Shown: positions 37,224-49,000 of the stretch, piece by piece
How positions within the stretch are numbered: the first letter of the stretch is position 1
Layout: each line of letters opens with the position of its first letter
Assembly (NCBI GenBank): GCA_002256535.1
Contig: NMUJ01000007.1
Location: 4,001-68,000 of the forward strand
DNA from: Caldifarciminota bacterium 4484_18
GTDB lineage: Bacteria; Hydrothermota; UBA3073; NMUJ01
Direction of reading: 5' to 3'
Length of the DNA: 64,000 nucleotides
Notes under the pieces: generated by a model
The model's database searches: none
The model's input: the letters and a program-made list of their open reading frames with translations, nothing else
Told to the model about the DNA's origin: nothing
Position numbers and translations under genes: made by a program

Positions 37224-39787
37224 TGGTGGTGTACCTTTTATTAGCGCTTAACCTGTGGCAACTGAAGGTGATCAAAACTACGCATTATAAGGTATTTTAT
37301 CCACCGGGTTACCACCAATCCGCCATCGAGCTCGCATATTATCTTGAATCCTATCACGATAGTGTGATCAACTTCATAGGCTACGATCCCGGTATAGTTT
37401 GTGTCGGTATACAGGATTTGGGATTGTTAACCACAGGGTTTGCTGACCCAATATCCAATCGCATCATGGTTATGGCATCCACACCGTTACCTTACAATTT
37501 CCATATTGGGTCGCTACGTAACTGGTGGCGTTTAGTAGGTATACATGAGTTCACCCATATATCGCATCTACGTATGGTGTATGGTTGGAACAGATTCCTG
37601 TATTATCTGTTTGGTGCAATAGCGTTACCAAATATGATATCACCCGGCTGGATAATAGAAGGTATTACAGTGTTTACTGAATCACAATATGTACCATACG
37701 AGGGTAGGCTAAACGATGGCCTTTATCATGATTATATGAAGGTGCTTGCATATCACGAGCGTGTACCATCGTTGGCTGAAATCACACATTATCCCTATGA
37801 ATTTCCATTAGACAACATCTACCTGTTCGGTGGTACACTCTTCGACTATATAGGTTATCGCTATGGTAAGCATACATTTAGAGAGTTTTTTAGATCTTAC
37901 TCAAGTAAAGCTTGCAGGGTACCAATATTACCCTACTTCGATCTCGACCGTATTGCAAGGTCCACATTTGGCAAAAGTTGGCCCGCTATATGGAGGGATT
38001 GGCGATCTTATTTACGAACATCGACGTACAAATTTAATGGTATTAGGCTTACCAATGATGGCTGGTATGTAGCATATCCAGTGATGAAGGATGGTAGGAT
38101 TTTCTACTTACGCAGATACGGATATAAAGATGCACCACTTCACACGAGGCAGGTTTGGACCCTAACTGCATATGAGATAAAAACTGGCCAAGAGAAATCG
38201 TTACTCACAAACCTACCATTTATGCCGCTACTCAGCGTAGAGGGTGATTCACTCTACTATGCAATCTACAAATTGCGTTTCGGCTACCCTAATACATATG
38301 ATGATAGTTGGGGTTACGAATCCGAAATATGGGTCTATAACCTACGTACAGGTGAACGTCATCCTGTTTTACAAGATGCGTTATGTTGCTTCACTGTAGA
38401 TGATGGCACCATCTACTATGTAAAGAATTGTGGCCACACGTGCGATATTTACAAATATGAAGGTGATCGTATCACCCACATATCACATCATAATGCGAAT
38501 ATTGGTGAACTCATTGCCACACCTACGGGATTGATCGTATCATACAAACGATATAACACCAGCTGGAATATTGGTATTTTGGACCAACAGACACATACCA
38601 TCAAACCATTGATAGCAACACCATGGGTTGAAAAATCACCCATCTTACAGGATAGCCTACTTTTCTATGTCGCTAATTATGGTAAAACCTACAGAATATA
38701 TGCGTATAGCCTTAACGGTGGTCACCTCTATAAGGTCTGTAATACGGGTGTAGCTTTGTATCCGGTACCACACGGTGATACACTTTATTACGTGAGCCTG
38801 TACCCAGAAGGGTTCGACTTGACAAAGGTTAAGCTCATCCTAATCAAATTAGGTACTTTATCTTCTCTATATTCTTTAGAAGAGGAAGCACCTCGGGTGC
38901 CATCCTTTAACAAGAGTGTGGTCATCCGAACTGGTTGCTTTGTCGAAAATTGCGTCCCATTGCTTATCCCACAGGTGAGGTTACCTATAGCATACCATAA
39001 CACGATAGCGGGTTGGAATATAGGGTTGCTCACATATAGTAGCGATGTTATGGGGTATTCAACATTACTCACGTATTGGGGCTACTCATTGAAAACACAT
39101 AAAGTAACCCCATATTTGGAACTATGGTTGATGCTACCCGTGCCTATCTCATGGACAGTAATATACGATGCCGGCTTAAGTGTGGAAGTGAACATCCCCT
39201 ATCATATGGCGCTTTCATCATTATGGCGGTATGGTAGCATAAGCTTATCTTATAATAATTATAATAAAGGTGTGGTAGGAGCAGAGTTACAGCTGGACTT
39301 TTCGAGTGGTATAAATTGTTATCGTTTCACAATAGGTAAACGTGGGGTAGATTATTGGGCTGATATCACCATACAGCGTCACTTCCCTACGCACAAAATA
39401 TGGGTACGACTTTCTCATGGATACGGTAGCCCAGATTTGTCTAAGATAAACATTGGTGGTTTACATCACTATTTTGCAGTAGAATGCGAGTTACCCCATA
39501 GGGTATTCAAACTACGTAAGGGATGGTGGAACCCCAACTTTTACATTGAGGATATATTTCTAATACCGTTTGGCTATTATGCACAAATAGGAGGCCATAC
39601 CTCACGCTGGATGTTGGGGCTCCTTGTATCACCTGAATTGGGGATATTGTATCAACCTCGAATTATAGCACCAACTTTCGGTATAGCCTATACGAGCGAA
39701 GCTAACTGGCAAACACTGTTTGAGATACGGGTGCCAGCTTTATCCAAAAGACCTAACCAACCGTATTATCGAGTATATCCACGGTAG
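37223..39787 (+). CDS. Large secreted metallopeptidase / beta-propeller / outer-membrane barrel protein
   Basis: 854 residues. After a short hydrophobic start (MVVYLLLALNLWQL), residues ~15-260 form a gluzincin-like peptidase domain: HEFTHISHL at ~109 supplies the HExxH zinc motif and GWIIEGITVFTES at ~142 the third-ligand glutamate. Residues ~265-560 are six-bladed-propeller-like TolB/WD repeats (DGRIFYLR, GDSLYYAIY, DDGTIYYVK, GDTLYYVSL). Residues ~600-854 consist of alternating aromatic strands ending in a barrel-like C-terminus. This is a family of FCB-type surface proteins whose substrate is unknown. It overlaps the convergent membrane-protein gene by 48 bases. Confidence 0.75.
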   Translation: MVVYLLLALNLWQLKVIKTTHYKVFYPPGYHQSAIELAYYLESYHDSVINFIGYDPGIVCVGIQDLGLLTTGFADPISNRIMVMASTPLPYNFHIGSLRNWWRLVGIHEFTHISHLRMVYGWNRFLYYLFGAIALPNMISPGWIIEGITVFTESQYVPYEGRLNDGLYHDYMKVLAYHERVPSLAEITHYPYEFPLDNIYLFGGTLFDYIGYRYGKHTFREFFRSYSSKACRVPILPYFDLDRIARSTFGKSWPAIWRDWRSYLRTSTYKFNGIRLTNDGWYVAYPVMKDGRIFYLRRYGYKDAPLHTRQVWTLTAYEIKTGQEKSLLTNLPFMPLLSVEGDSLYYAIYKLRFGYPNTYDDSWGYESEIWVYNLRTGERHPVLQDALCCFTVDDGTIYYVKNCGHTCDIYKYEGDRITHISHHNANIGELIATPTGLIVSYKRYNTSWNIGILDQQTHTIKPLIATPWVEKSPILQDSLLFYVANYGKTYRIYAYSLNGGHLYKVCNTGVALYPVPHGDTLYYVSLYPEGFDLTKVKLILIKLGTLSSLYSLEEEAPRVPSFNKSVVIRTGCFVENCVPLLIPQVRLPIAYHNTIAGWNIGLLTYSSDVMGYSTLLTYWGYSLKTHKVTPYLELWLMLPVPISWTVIYDAGLSVEVNIPYHMALSSLWRYGSISLSYNNYNKGVVGAELQLDFSSGINCYRFTIGKRGVDYWADITIQRHFPTHKIWVRLSHGYGSPDLSKINIGGLHHYFAVECELPHRVFKLRKGWWNPNFYIEDIFLIPFGYYAQIGGHTSRWMLGLLVSPELGILYQPRIIAPTFGIAYTSEANWQTLFEIRVPALSKRPNQPYYRVYPR

Positions 39788-40351
39788 ACTAATAACGAAC
39801 CAACCAATGGGCCTATGTAATGCTATACAGCTCAACCCATATGTCTTATCACATAGTTTCACACCTAAGGGTACCATAACCGTGCCAGCCATCGCAAACA
39901 TTGTACCCTGCACCCCTATGTAGTTTATCACCTGCGGAAGCCCACCCACCCAATGTGGATGTTGAACCAGATAGGTTATAGTCAAGCTGAACGTTATCGC
40001 CGATAGGTAACCAGTGGAGAAACCCACAACTACAGGATAGTAGTTACGTGAGCTATGCCTACGCCATAAAATACGTGATATATCGTAGCTCACCCCTATA
40101 AGGAAAATTGCTACCATATGACATGCATAGAATGGGTGGTTCATAAACTTGAACAACATAGCGATTGCAGAGATGATCGCACCTGAACCTATCGGTAATC
40201 TCATACTTACACCAAGCAATAGAAGTGCACCTGCTGTGAGATATACTGAGGATTTCGGTATATGGTATCCATAGAGCCACCCACCAACCGCAAATTCGTA
40301 GATACCCCACAAGGTTGCACACACTAAAAGTGTGAAAATGTGGCATCGCAT
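39740..40351 (-). CDS. Integral membrane protein of unknown function
   Basis: About 203 residues with roughly six hydrophobic segments (e.g. VYLTAGALLLLGVSM, AIFLIGVSYDISRI, VVGFSTGYLSAITFSLTI, FAMAGTVMVPLGV). The first segment holds GIYEFAVGGWLYGYHIPKS. The overall plan resembles small substrate-binding membrane components (ECF S-type), but no diagnostic motif is seen, so I do not assign one. ATG 40351 sits directly downstream of a strong -10, implying a leaderless mRNA. Confidence 0.6.
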   Translation of the reverse strand: MRCHIFTLLVCATLWGIYEFAVGGWLYGYHIPKSSVYLTAGALLLLGVSMRLPIGSGAIISAIAMLFKFMNHPFYACHMVAIFLIGVSYDISRILWRRHSSRNYYPVVVGFSTGYLSAITFSLTITYLVQHPHWVGGLPQVINYIGVQGTMFAMAGTVMVPLGVKLCDKTYGLSCIALHRPIGWFVISLPWIYSIIRLVRSFG

Positions 40352-40358
40352 CACTTAG

Positions 40359-40386
40359 TTAATATGGGAAGATCCGTCTTTGTCAA
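40359..40386 (-). promoter_or_regulatory. Promoter of the membrane-protein gene, leaderless
   Basis: Minus strand TTGACA (40386-40381), 16-base spacer, TATTAA (40364-40359). The expected transcription start (about 40352) coincides with the ATG at 40351, leaving no room for a ribosome binding site. Confidence 0.65.
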
Positions 40387-40415
40387 GCTCACTAAGCCCA
40401 CCACAGATTATAGGG

Positions 40416-40443
40416 TTGTCATTTCTCAACCAGCGCTTATTAT
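40416..40443 (+). promoter_or_regulatory. Promoter of TPR lipoprotein-tal-purB unit
   Basis: TTGTCA (40416-40421), 16-base spacer, TATTAT (40438-40443). A leader of about 40 bases then carries AAGGAG before ATG 40492. Confidence 0.55.
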
Positions 40444-40491
40444 AAAAGGATGGTTGGCAAGGATTCATCCATGTTAGAAAAAGGAGCCAAA

Positions 40492-41655
40492 ATGCGTGTA
40501 TGGTGGATATTAAGCTTATCCTTTATTATAGCATGTGCGACAGTACCACCAGAGGAGACGAAACCACCTACACCTCCCACCGCACCTGAGGAAGCGGCAC
40601 GTCCCAGTAAGGCCACATTATATTTCTCGTTTGGTTACGACTACTATCAGAAGAAAATGTACCCAGATGCAGTCAAGAATTTCGCCAAAGCTATAGAAGA
40701 AAGTACGTCCTATGTATCAGCATATGTGATGTTGGCCAGATCCTACACCAATATGGGTGAATTTGCGAAAGCCGAATCTGTCTATTTTGCACTACTGGAG
40801 GCTGTACCTGGTGAGCTCAAAGCTTACTATGGGTTGGGTAAACTTCACACTATAATGGGGGATTACGGACGTGCTATCGAGTATTACAATAAAGCGATTG
40901 AGCTCAACCCTTCCTATGGTGAAGCCTATTATGGGTTGGGTTATGCGTATGAAAAATTGGGTAATACCGAGAAAGCACTCGAATATTATCAAAAAACATT
41001 AGAATGTGAACCCAACCTCGCAGGCGTTAAATACAGGATGGCGAAGATCTACGAAGCACTCTCCGAATACGATAAGGTGGTGGAAATGTTAGCATCGCTG
41101 GTAGAGGAACATCCAGAGGATATCGATTCACGTAAGTTGCTTGCCGATGCATATATAGAATTGGAGCAGTTTGATAAGGCCTTACCGCATATGCAATTTC
41201 TGCATGAGAGATTTACGGATAATCTCGAATATTGTGTGAAGCTCGCACGCTGCTACGAAGGTACCGCTAACTATGAAGCTGCACGTAACCTATATCTAAC
41301 CGCTATAGAGAAAGATTCCACTTATGCGCCAGCTTATTACCAGCTTATACGTATGGATATAAAGATAAAGGCATTTGGGGAAGCTGAAAGATATATAGGA
41401 ATAGCTAAAGCACATGGCATTAAAACACCTATAATATTTGCACTTGAGGGTGACCTTTTCCGCGAACGTGGTGACTCGGCTTACAAACAGAAAAGATTAC
41501 GTGAAGCGCTCGACCTCTATAGGCGTTCGAGATCGATATTCACTAATGTAGTGAATATGGGCGACCCTGACTGGGCTGAATATGCACGTAAGAATATCGA
41601 TGTACTCAATAAGAAGATAAAGCGTACGGAAGATGAAATCTGGTGGGAGCAGTAA
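40492..41655 (+). CDS. TPR-repeat lipoprotein
   Basis: 387 residues from ATG 40492, chosen because AAGGAG lies six bases before it and it begins a proper lipoprotein signal, [17 protein letters not shown] (lipobox Cys at residue 15). A proline/threonine-rich linker follows, then about eight tetratricopeptide repeats ([56 protein letters not shown]). It probably scaffolds an envelope complex. It is similar in plan to the 7.4-8.4 kb lipoprotein. The stop overlaps tal (TAATG). Confidence 0.88.
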   Translation: MRVWWILSLSFIIACATVPPEETKPPTPPTAPEEAARPSKATLYFSFGYDYYQKKMYPDAVKNFAKAIEESTSYVSAYVMLARSYTNMGEFAKAESVYFALLEAVPGELKAYYGLGKLHTIMGDYGRAIEYYNKAIELNPSYGEAYYGLGYAYEKLGNTEKALEYYQKTLECEPNLAGVKYRMAKIYEALSEYDKVVEMLASLVEEHPEDIDSRKLLADAYIELEQFDKALPHMQFLHERFTDNLEYCVKLARCYEGTANYEAARNLYLTAIEKDSTYAPAYYQLIRMDIKIKAFGEAERYIGIAKAHGIKTPIIFALEGDLFRERGDSAYKQKRLREALDLYRRSRSIFTNVVNMGDPDWAEYARKNIDVLNKKIKRTEDEIWWEQ

Positions 41656-42323
41656 TGCAGATATTCCTCGATACTGCCAACCTTGACGAGATTCGTAAAG
41701 GGGTAGAGTGGGGTATCGTGGATGGTGTAACCACAAACCCTACCCTATTAGCGAGGGAGATAAAACGCACCAGTAGAAAGAAAGAGGATATACTCTATGA
41801 GATTTGTGAGCTGGTCAACGGCCCTGTAAGTGCAGAAGGTGTATCACTCGATTTTGACGGCATGGTTAGGGATGCAAAATACCTATCCTCCATACATCCC
41901 AACATCATCGTGAAGATACCTGTGACAACCACCGGTGTACGTGCAATCCGCAAGCTACATGAACTCAACATAAAGGTGAACGCCACCTTAGTGTTCTCAC
42001 CCAACCAAGCCATACTTGCAGCTAAGGCGGGTGCCAATTTTGTGAGCCCATTCATAGGGCGGCTTGATGACATAGGTGACGCCGGTATGCGTATAGTTGA
42101 ACAGATTGTCACTATATTCGAGAATTACAGATTTATCAGTAAGGTGATTGTCGCTTCAGTACGTCACCCGATGCATGTGGTAGAGGCTGCTCTTATAGGT
42201 GCAGATATTGTGACGATGCCGTTCAATGTGCTCGAGAAGATGTTCAGACATCAGCTTACAGATGTGGGGATAGAGCGGTTTATCAAGGATTGGGAAGAAG
42301 CCGCCCGTATATTGGGTGAATGA
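41655..42323 (+). CDS. tal: Transaldolase (small, MipB/TalC type)
   Basis: 222 residues. [42 protein letters not shown] with the Schiff-base lysine, [32 protein letters not shown] and [12 protein letters not shown]. The Phe in VSPFIGR favours transaldolase over fructose-6-phosphate aldolase, where a tyrosine is usual. Works in the non-oxidative pentose phosphate pathway. Overlaps purB by four bases. Confidence 0.92.
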   Translation: MQIFLDTANLDEIRKGVEWGIVDGVTTNPTLLAREIKRTSRKKEDILYEICELVNGPVSAEGVSLDFDGMVRDAKYLSSIHPNIIVKIPVTTTGVRAIRKLHELNIKVNATLVFSPNQAILAAKAGANFVSPFIGRLDDIGDAGMRIVEQIVTIFENYRFISKVIVASVRHPMHVVEAALIGADIVTMPFNVLEKMFRHQLTDVGIERFIKDWEEAARILGE

Positions 42324-43315
42324 TAGAACGTTACACGTTACCACCGTTTGATAAGCTATGGAGTTTGGAAAACAAGTATAATGTTTGGCTAAAAGTGGAG
42401 CTTGCCTTTCTCGAGGCACGTGCAGAGCTGGGTGAAGTCGATCGTGATACCGTAGAGCTGATAAAGGAACGTGCAAAATTTGACATCCAGGAGATTGCGA
42501 AAATCGAACGTCAGGTGCAACACGATGTTATAGCGTTTCTCACAAATGTAGCCTCCTATGTAGGTGAACCTGCAAAAGAGCTACATTATGGGTTAACATC
42601 GTACGATATGGTCGATACTGCACTTGCAATCCTTATGCTGGAAGCGGGTGAAGCCATCCGATCTGCATTAGAGGAGTTACTGGAGAGTTTGAAGAAGAAA
42701 GCACTAATGGCGACATCACTTGAAAAGATAGCAACTGAGTTACGTCAGCTACAACGTACGGAGATACATGAGGTGGAGGAGCTCTTCGGTACACGCCAGA
42801 AGGGGTCATCCGCCATGCCGCATAAGAAGAACCCCATCCTAAGTGAACGTATGTGTGGGTTAGCACGTATCGTACGTAGCCACATAATGGCAGCCTTACA
42901 GAATATGGTGTTGTGGAACGAACGTGACATATCGAACTCATGTGTTGAACGGATAATTTTACCTGAAAGTACCACATTGGTATACTATATGCTCAAGAAA
43001 ACAAAAGACAATATCGATAACTTACGAATTCTGCGTGACAATATGGAGCGTAACTTAGAATTAACGAAGGGTGTGATATTTTCGGAAGCTGTCATGTTGG
43101 CACTCATAAAGAAAGGGCTCACCCGCCAATCCGCATATGATATGGTGCAACGTGCCGCTTTTAGGAGCTACGAAACTGGTAAGCATTTCAAGCATGTGTT
43201 GATGGAGGATACTAACATACGTGAATATTTGGACGAAAACGAGATCGATTCACTGTTCGATCTTCAACATTACTTCCGTCATATAGATGCAATCTACAAG
43301 AAGGTGTTGGGTTGA
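42320..43315 (+). CDS. purB: Adenylosuccinate lyase with large in-frame internal deletion
   Basis: Catalyses two fumarate-releasing steps of purine synthesis. Present: [44 protein letters not shown], and from the second half [17 protein letters not shown], the signature loop [23 protein letters not shown], and the C-terminal helices. Only 331 residues against about 430 usual. LKKKAL joins [12 protein letters not shown] directly at about 42700-42712; the missing ~100 residues normally hold the GRTHG block with a catalytic histidine. The frame is kept, but activity is very unlikely. Contrast with the intact tal before it. Confidence 0.9.
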   Translation: MIERYTLPPFDKLWSLENKYNVWLKVELAFLEARAELGEVDRDTVELIKERAKFDIQEIAKIERQVQHDVIAFLTNVASYVGEPAKELHYGLTSYDMVDTALAILMLEAGEAIRSALEELLESLKKKALMATSLEKIATELRQLQRTEIHEVEELFGTRQKGSSAMPHKKNPILSERMCGLARIVRSHIMAALQNMVLWNERDISNSCVERIILPESTTLVYYMLKKTKDNIDNLRILRDNMERNLELTKGVIFSEAVMLALIKKGLTRQSAYDMVQRAAFRSYETGKHFKHVLMEDTNIREYLDENEIDSLFDLQHYFRHIDAIYKKVLG

Positions 43316-44156
43316 TCATCTCAAGTGCTGGCGTATACATAACGCAATAATAGGGGTAGCTACAGTATTCGTAGCTGCTTATATTGCAAAATTTCCATGG
43401 AACTCGATAAACCCATATCTGGCTGCTATATTCACATTTTTGGCAATAAGTGCTACCAATCTTATGAACGATGCACGTGATGTAGATATCGATCGCATTG
43501 TTCATCCCACACGCCCGATACCACAGGGTAAGGTTACACGTGCGGCTGCACTCACTGAGAGCCTTATATTATGGATTTGTGCACTTGCAGTGGCATGGTT
43601 TATATCGTTCAATTTCTACGTCATAGCTATTATAACGTTGTTACTTGTGGTGCTATATAATTTCTACTTACGTAGGTATGGGGTGGCGGGTAACTTTATA
43701 GTAGCAATAACGGGCGGGTTGCCCTTCATATATGGGGGGTTGAGTGTAGATAACCCAAAATTTGTGCTACCTTTTTACCTGTTAGCGGTAGCACTACACC
43801 TGGCACGTGAATTGATGAAGGATGGTGAAGACATAGAAGGTGATCGTGCTGCTGGTATCAAAAGTCTACCCATAATTTCAACAAAGTTAACCCTTGTGAT
43901 TATAGGTATCGGTATAGCAGGCTTCATAGTGATGTCAATCTTCATATTCTTTAAGGTATTTCATACACATTACTTTTTGATATCAATATTGCCACTGGAT
44001 GCACTGTTATGCCTCGTATACTATCGGCTTATACGATCTCCGGTTACCATAGTGTTTAAGATAGCTCAACGTACCACCAAACTGGTGATGTTGCTCACAC
44101 TGAGTGCATTGTACATCGGTAAGCTATCCACCATGAGATATGTACTTACACGTTAA
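43287..44156 (+). CDS. UbiA-family prenyltransferase (DGGGP-synthase-like)
   Basis: 289 residues with about eight transmembrane helices. The Asp-rich motifs NLMNDARDVDIDRIVHPTRPIP and DGEDIEGDRAAGIKSLP are those of UbiA prenyltransferases, closest in pattern to geranylgeranylglycerol-phosphate geranylgeranyltransferases, which also occur in FCB bacteria. Which lipid or quinone it prenylates is open. The only start in frame near the beginning is ATG 43287, giving a 29-base overlap with purB. Confidence 0.85.
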   Translation: MQSTRRCWVDHLKCWRIHNAIIGVATVFVAAYIAKFPWNSINPYLAAIFTFLAISATNLMNDARDVDIDRIVHPTRPIPQGKVTRAAALTESLILWICALAVAWFISFNFYVIAIITLLLVVLYNFYLRRYGVAGNFIVAITGGLPFIYGGLSVDNPKFVLPFYLLAVALHLARELMKDGEDIEGDRAAGIKSLPIISTKLTLVIIGIGIAGFIVMSIFIFFKVFHTHYFLISILPLDALLCLVYYRLIRSPVTIVFKIAQRTTKLVMLLTLSALYIGKLSTMRYVLTR

Positions 44157-44868
44157 TAATATTCTATGGCTGGCGGCATTTTTCATACTTGGTGCTATAT
44201 TCGGTAGCTTCTTCAATGTATGTATCTACAGGATACCAAGGAAAAAGTCGATCATTTCACCACGCTCACACTGTCCAATGTGTGGCCACACCATCCCATG
44301 GTACGATAATATACCTATAATCTCCTACATTTTATTGAAAGGTAAGTGTCGCTTCTGTGGTGCTACCATACCATTAAGATACCTCACCGTGGAGCTACTC
44401 ACTGCATGTATGTTCAGCTTATGTTTTTACATATTTGGGGTTGGATTGAAATTACTTATTACTCTTGTCCTGCTATCGTTTTTACTTGTAACAGCTTTCA
44501 TAGATATAGAAATGGGTATCATACCGAACACAATAGTATTACCCGGTATGGCTATCGGTGTCATCCTCAACACCGTACAGGGTAAAATCATCGATTCATT
44601 ACTTGGACTCTTGACAGGTGGAATAGTGGTTTATATTTTAAGTGTGATGGGTAAAATCTTGTTTAAGAAAGATGCAATAGGTGGTGGTGACATGAAGTTA
44701 CTCGCGATGATAGGTGCTTATATAGGTTGGTATCTTACGTTATGGGTGTTATTTCTTGCATCTTTCATCGGTCTAATTTATGCCATTTTTTCACGTAAGC
44801 GTAAATTGATGTTCGCACCCTTCCTCGCGATTGCCACATTCATATTGTTGATACTACGCCATCCTTAG
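44140..44868 (+). CDS. pilD: Prepilin peptidase (PilD/GspO)
   Basis: 242 residues. Cleaves prepilin leader peptides before the Phe and methylates the new N-terminus. GAIFGSFFNVCIYRIPRKKS, zinc-binding CPMCGHTIPWYDNIP and CRFCGATIPLRY, the first catalytic aspartate in TAFIDIEMGIIPN and the second in GGGDMKLLAMIGAY are all seen. It starts the pilus locus and overlaps the UbiA gene by 17 bases. Confidence 0.95.
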   Translation: MYLHVNNILWLAAFFILGAIFGSFFNVCIYRIPRKKSIISPRSHCPMCGHTIPWYDNIPIISYILLKGKCRFCGATIPLRYLTVELLTACMFSLCFYIFGVGLKLLITLVLLSFLLVTAFIDIEMGIIPNTIVLPGMAIGVILNTVQGKIIDSLLGLLTGGIVVYILSVMGKILFKKDAIGGGDMKLLAMIGAYIGWYLTLWVLFLASFIGLIYAIFSRKRKLMFAPFLAIATFILLILRHP

Positions 44869-44902
44869 ATGTGTCCTTTGACAATTACGGGAGACTTTAA
44901 CA

Positions 44903-46066
44903 ATGGCAGGGCGTGAAGAAGAAAGCGTAATACGGTCAATTTGTGACAACCTTGATGTTGCAATCCACATCGTGGGTCGTGACATGAAGATAATTTATGC
45001 AAACAAATACTGGGATAAACTAACCCGTGGCAATTTACAATCAGCCAATATGGTAGGTAAATCACTTTATGAGCTATTTCCTTTCCTTCTTGAGCGTGGT
45101 GTAGATCAGGAGTACAAACAAGTGTTCGAAACCGGCAACCCACTAATTACTGAGGAAGCTACCGAATACCAAGGTGAGCTCATCCACACCCGTACAAAGA
45201 AATTGCCTATCAAAGATGCGCACGGCAACGTCCAGTATGTCATAACAGTTATCCAGGATATAACCGAAGACGCACAACTGCGGGAAACTTTACATCGCAA
45301 GTTATCCGAAATCTCCACCGTGCTTGAGATAGACCGTTTACTTATTATAACCCCTGATGTTGACCGTGTTGTAAAGTTGGCCACCTCACGTGTACATGAG
45401 TTGCTGAATGCCGATCGTACCGTCTTCTCGCTATTTGATAAATCCACGAATGTTATCAAACCCGTAGCTGTGGAGGGCCTTTACAAGAGGCAAATACTTG
45501 CGCTCACACTTAAGCCAGGTGATGGGTTTACAGGTAAGGTGATTTTATCCCGCAAAGGTGCCATACTGAATGATGCGCATCTCAGCGATATAGCTATGGA
45601 GGTACCAGATACACCACCTGTAGTAGAATCTCTCCTGTGTGTACCTCTCATATTTAAAGACGAAGTCCTTGGTGCATTAACCATTAGCCGGATGGGTGAA
45701 GGTAAGCATTTCACAGATGATGATCTTAACTTCTGTGAAATCATAGCTGCACAGGTTGCTATAGCACTACAGAATGCACGTTTACATGGACAGCTAAAAC
45801 AGCTCGTAGATGAACGTACGAAGGAGCTACAAGCTGCATATGATAACCTCAAAGCACTCGAACGTGAACGTCGTGAATATGTTTCAAAAATAATGGCTGA
45901 GGTGACACCTACATTGAACATTATCAGAGACTGTGTATCTACCTTACTTGTAGACAAAGCTGCCCGCCAGCATTACGATAAGATTCTAAACCGCATAAGG
46001 GACAAGCTTGATATTCTCGCTAAAACGATTAATAAATTAACGAAAGCTGAGGGGATCAACAAATGA
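44903..46066 (+). CDS. PAS-GAF sensor protein lacking a kinase domain
   Basis: 387 residues. PAS domain at ~10-125 ([20 protein letters not shown], ending [11 protein letters not shown]), GAF domain at ~145-290 ([56 protein letters not shown]), then a coiled coil and a short helical pair ([20 protein letters not shown]) placed like a histidine kinase dimerisation domain but without the HDxRTPL histidine or an ATPase domain. It may dimerise with, or modulate, the large kinase that starts four bases before its end. Ligand unknown. Confidence 0.85.
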   Translation: MAGREEESVIRSICDNLDVAIHIVGRDMKIIYANKYWDKLTRGNLQSANMVGKSLYELFPFLLERGVDQEYKQVFETGNPLITEEATEYQGELIHTRTKKLPIKDAHGNVQYVITVIQDITEDAQLRETLHRKLSEISTVLEIDRLLIITPDVDRVVKLATSRVHELLNADRTVFSLFDKSTNVIKPVAVEGLYKRQILALTLKPGDGFTGKVILSRKGAILNDAHLSDIAMEVPDTPPVVESLLCVPLIFKDEVLGALTISRMGEGKHFTDDDLNFCEIIAAQVAIALQNARLHGQLKQLVDERTKELQAAYDNLKALERERREYVSKIMAEVTPTLNIIRDCVSTLLVDKAARQHYDKILNRIRDKLDILAKTINKLTKAEGINK

Positions 46067-49000
46067 AAGGGGATACCAACAACATTATACCGATGCTATT
46101 GGAGATTTCACCACATAATTTCATGTTGTTGGATAACACCGGTAAAATACTGCAGATCAGCAAAGCGGTAGAGCGATCACTCGGATATAAATCGAACTCT
46201 ATTGTAGGTAAGAATTTCGCCACACTTATACCCAAGAAATACCATAAAGCATTTATTGATACTCTTGATAAGCGCACAAACTCTACGTTGATGTTGGAAG
46301 TTAAATCTCACGCCGGTAATCTCATACCAGTTGAATTATCATTATTATGGCTACCCACAAAGGAACCACAGATATTACTGAATCTACGTGACGTTAGTGA
46401 ATTAAACCGTCTCGAGAACATGCTCGTCTCTCTACGTAGAAAATATATTTCACGTTACAGGTTTTATCGCAAATTACTGGAAATATGTCCAGTAGGTGTG
46501 ATAGAACTCGACTCCCACCTACGTATCGTATATGAGAATCCCGAAATGAAGCGGATCCTTGGTGTACCACCCGGCGAAGAATCATCCGCTATAGGTATGG
46601 ATATTAGAGAACTTCCTTCGGTTAAAGAGACAGGATTGTCTGAGCTGTTTGATGATTTACTCAAAGGTAAGAAGATACAAAAAATAGGGTGGTTCAAGTC
46701 AATTTATGAAAGAGAGTCCCACTTGCTACTGACTGGCATCCCAGTCGTTGAAGATGGTAAATTCCAAGGTGCGGTGCTCTTCATAGAGGATTTAACCGAG
46801 TTAAAGCGTTCGGAGGAACAGCGTCGTAAACAGATCGAGAGTGTCCTCAACATAACTGGTAAATTGTTATTAGAACGCGATCTAAATAAATTATTACAGC
46901 TTATATGTGATACGATCACAAACGAACTCGGTTGGCGTCAGGTGATACTTTCACTTCGTGACTATGATACGATGACGTCAAGACCTGTTGCCGTAGCGGG
47001 TTACGATGCAAAGACTGTAGCTGAAAGCCGCTCCTACTACATAGATCACACACACTGGGAGGAGCTTAAAAAATATCCAAGCAAATTATACATAACACCC
47101 GTAAAAGAGATTACACCTGGTGGTTGGCACGAAAAGGACCTACTACTTATACCAATTTATGGAAAAGATGACAAAATATTGGGGTTCATTTCACCCGATA
47201 ACCCAGTAACTGGTAAACGGCCAACTCTTGAGGATATTAAACTGCTCGAGATATTCGCTGACCAAGCTGCGATTGCAATAGAGAATCTGCGTAAAATTGA
47301 GCTCTTTTTACAGACTTCTACGCTCATTAACTTAGGGATAGGGTTAAAGGAAACATTAGAAAAAATAATAGATGCTATAGTTGAGATTATGGGGTCCTGC
47401 TGTTGCTCATTACGGTTAGTTGATAAAGACAGAAATGTGCTTGTAACAAAAGTAGTACGAGGGTTGGGCAAAGAATATTTAAAATATAGAAAAGAAGTAC
47501 CCATTGGTAAACATTCATATGATATAAGTGGATTGGCGGCGATGGACGGCAAGATCCATTATGTACGAGATCTCAGTAAACTCGGCCTCCCGCGGGAAGT
47601 GGAAGAACACATTATAAAGAAATACAACTTAAAATCGTACATTGCTATACCGATTAAAGCAGGTAAGGAAGTGTTAGGTGTCGCCAGTGTCATGCTACAC
47701 GAGTGTAAAGAGTTCGCCGAGGATGAACTGAAACTACTTTCAGTATTTACTGAACAAGCTGCACTGGCCATCACTAAAGCACGCATGTATGATATGGTTA
47801 AAGAATCGGAAAAGAAGTATCGAGTTATGTTTGAGAGCACCGGTACTGCGATGATGGTTCTTGAAGAAGACACCACTATCTCCATGGTAAATGCTGAGTT
47901 CGAAAAACTATCTGGTTACTCACGGGCTGAAATCGAAGGTAAAATGAGCTGGACAGTATTTGTACATCCAGACGATGTTGAGCGTATGAAACGTTACCAC
48001 TATGAACGAAGGAAGAAGGGGGGTAAAGCACCAGGGAATTACGAGTTTAGGTTCATCGACCGTCACGGTAACCTCAAATACATGTATATAACCGTCAGTA
48101 TGATACCTGGGACCAAGCAAAGCATTGCATCACTTATTGATATAACCGAACTTAAACGAGCAGAAGAAGCATTACGTGAGAGTGAAGCCCGTTATATGGA
48201 TCTGTATGATAACGCTCCTGATATGTACTTCACAATAGCAGAGGACGGTACAATTCTATCAGTTAATCGCCTGGGTGCAGAGATGTTAGGTTATAAGAAG
48301 GAAGAATTAATTGGAAAACATATATCGATAATATTCCATCCAGATGATGCTCCATTAGTGGAACGACAAATCGATGAGATCCTGAGAAAGAAAGAAGGGG
48401 TTTCGAAGCTTGAATTTCGAAAAGTTCGTAAGGATGGCAGTATAATGTATGTCAGTGAACGTGCTTCTGTACATTGTGGGCCACAAGGAAAGCGTGTAGT
48501 TCGTATTATTTGTCGAGATATCACCAAACGTAAGCAAATCGAGAAGGAGCTCAAAAGCCGCAAAGAGTTTCTGCAAACTATCCTTGATAGCACACCAGAC
48601 CTTATCTTTACAGTAAAGAAGGATGGTACAATCGGATTCGCAAATAAGCGGTTAAGGGAGATACTCGGGTATGAACTCGATGAAGTAAAAGGTAGACATT
48701 TCTTTGAAGCCGTCCCAAAGGAGTTACACCCCTACATGCAGAAAAAATGGGAAGAAGTTCAAAACGGTATCTCCGGTGTTTACGAGACAAAAGTCATAAA
48801 GAAAGATGGCTCTATAGTAGATTGCCTTGTATCACATGTACCCCTTACGGGTATGGATGAATATGTTGCTATACTTAAAGATGTTAGCGAGCTTAAGCAT
48901 ATACAACAGGAACTTGAGTTACGTAAATTATATCTCGAAAGCTTAATAAATAGCGCCCCTAACGCCATAATAACACAGGATAACGAAGGTAGGGTCTGCG

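Noticed and set aside
44878..44883. TTGACA before the PAS-GAF gene as a promoter
   Set aside because: No acceptable -10 at the right distance; the gene is only 34 bases after pilD and is probably co-transcribed.
45481..45957. 158-codon minus-strand ORF
   Set aside because: Antisense to the GAF domain of the PAS-GAF protein; serine/arginine-rich shadow.
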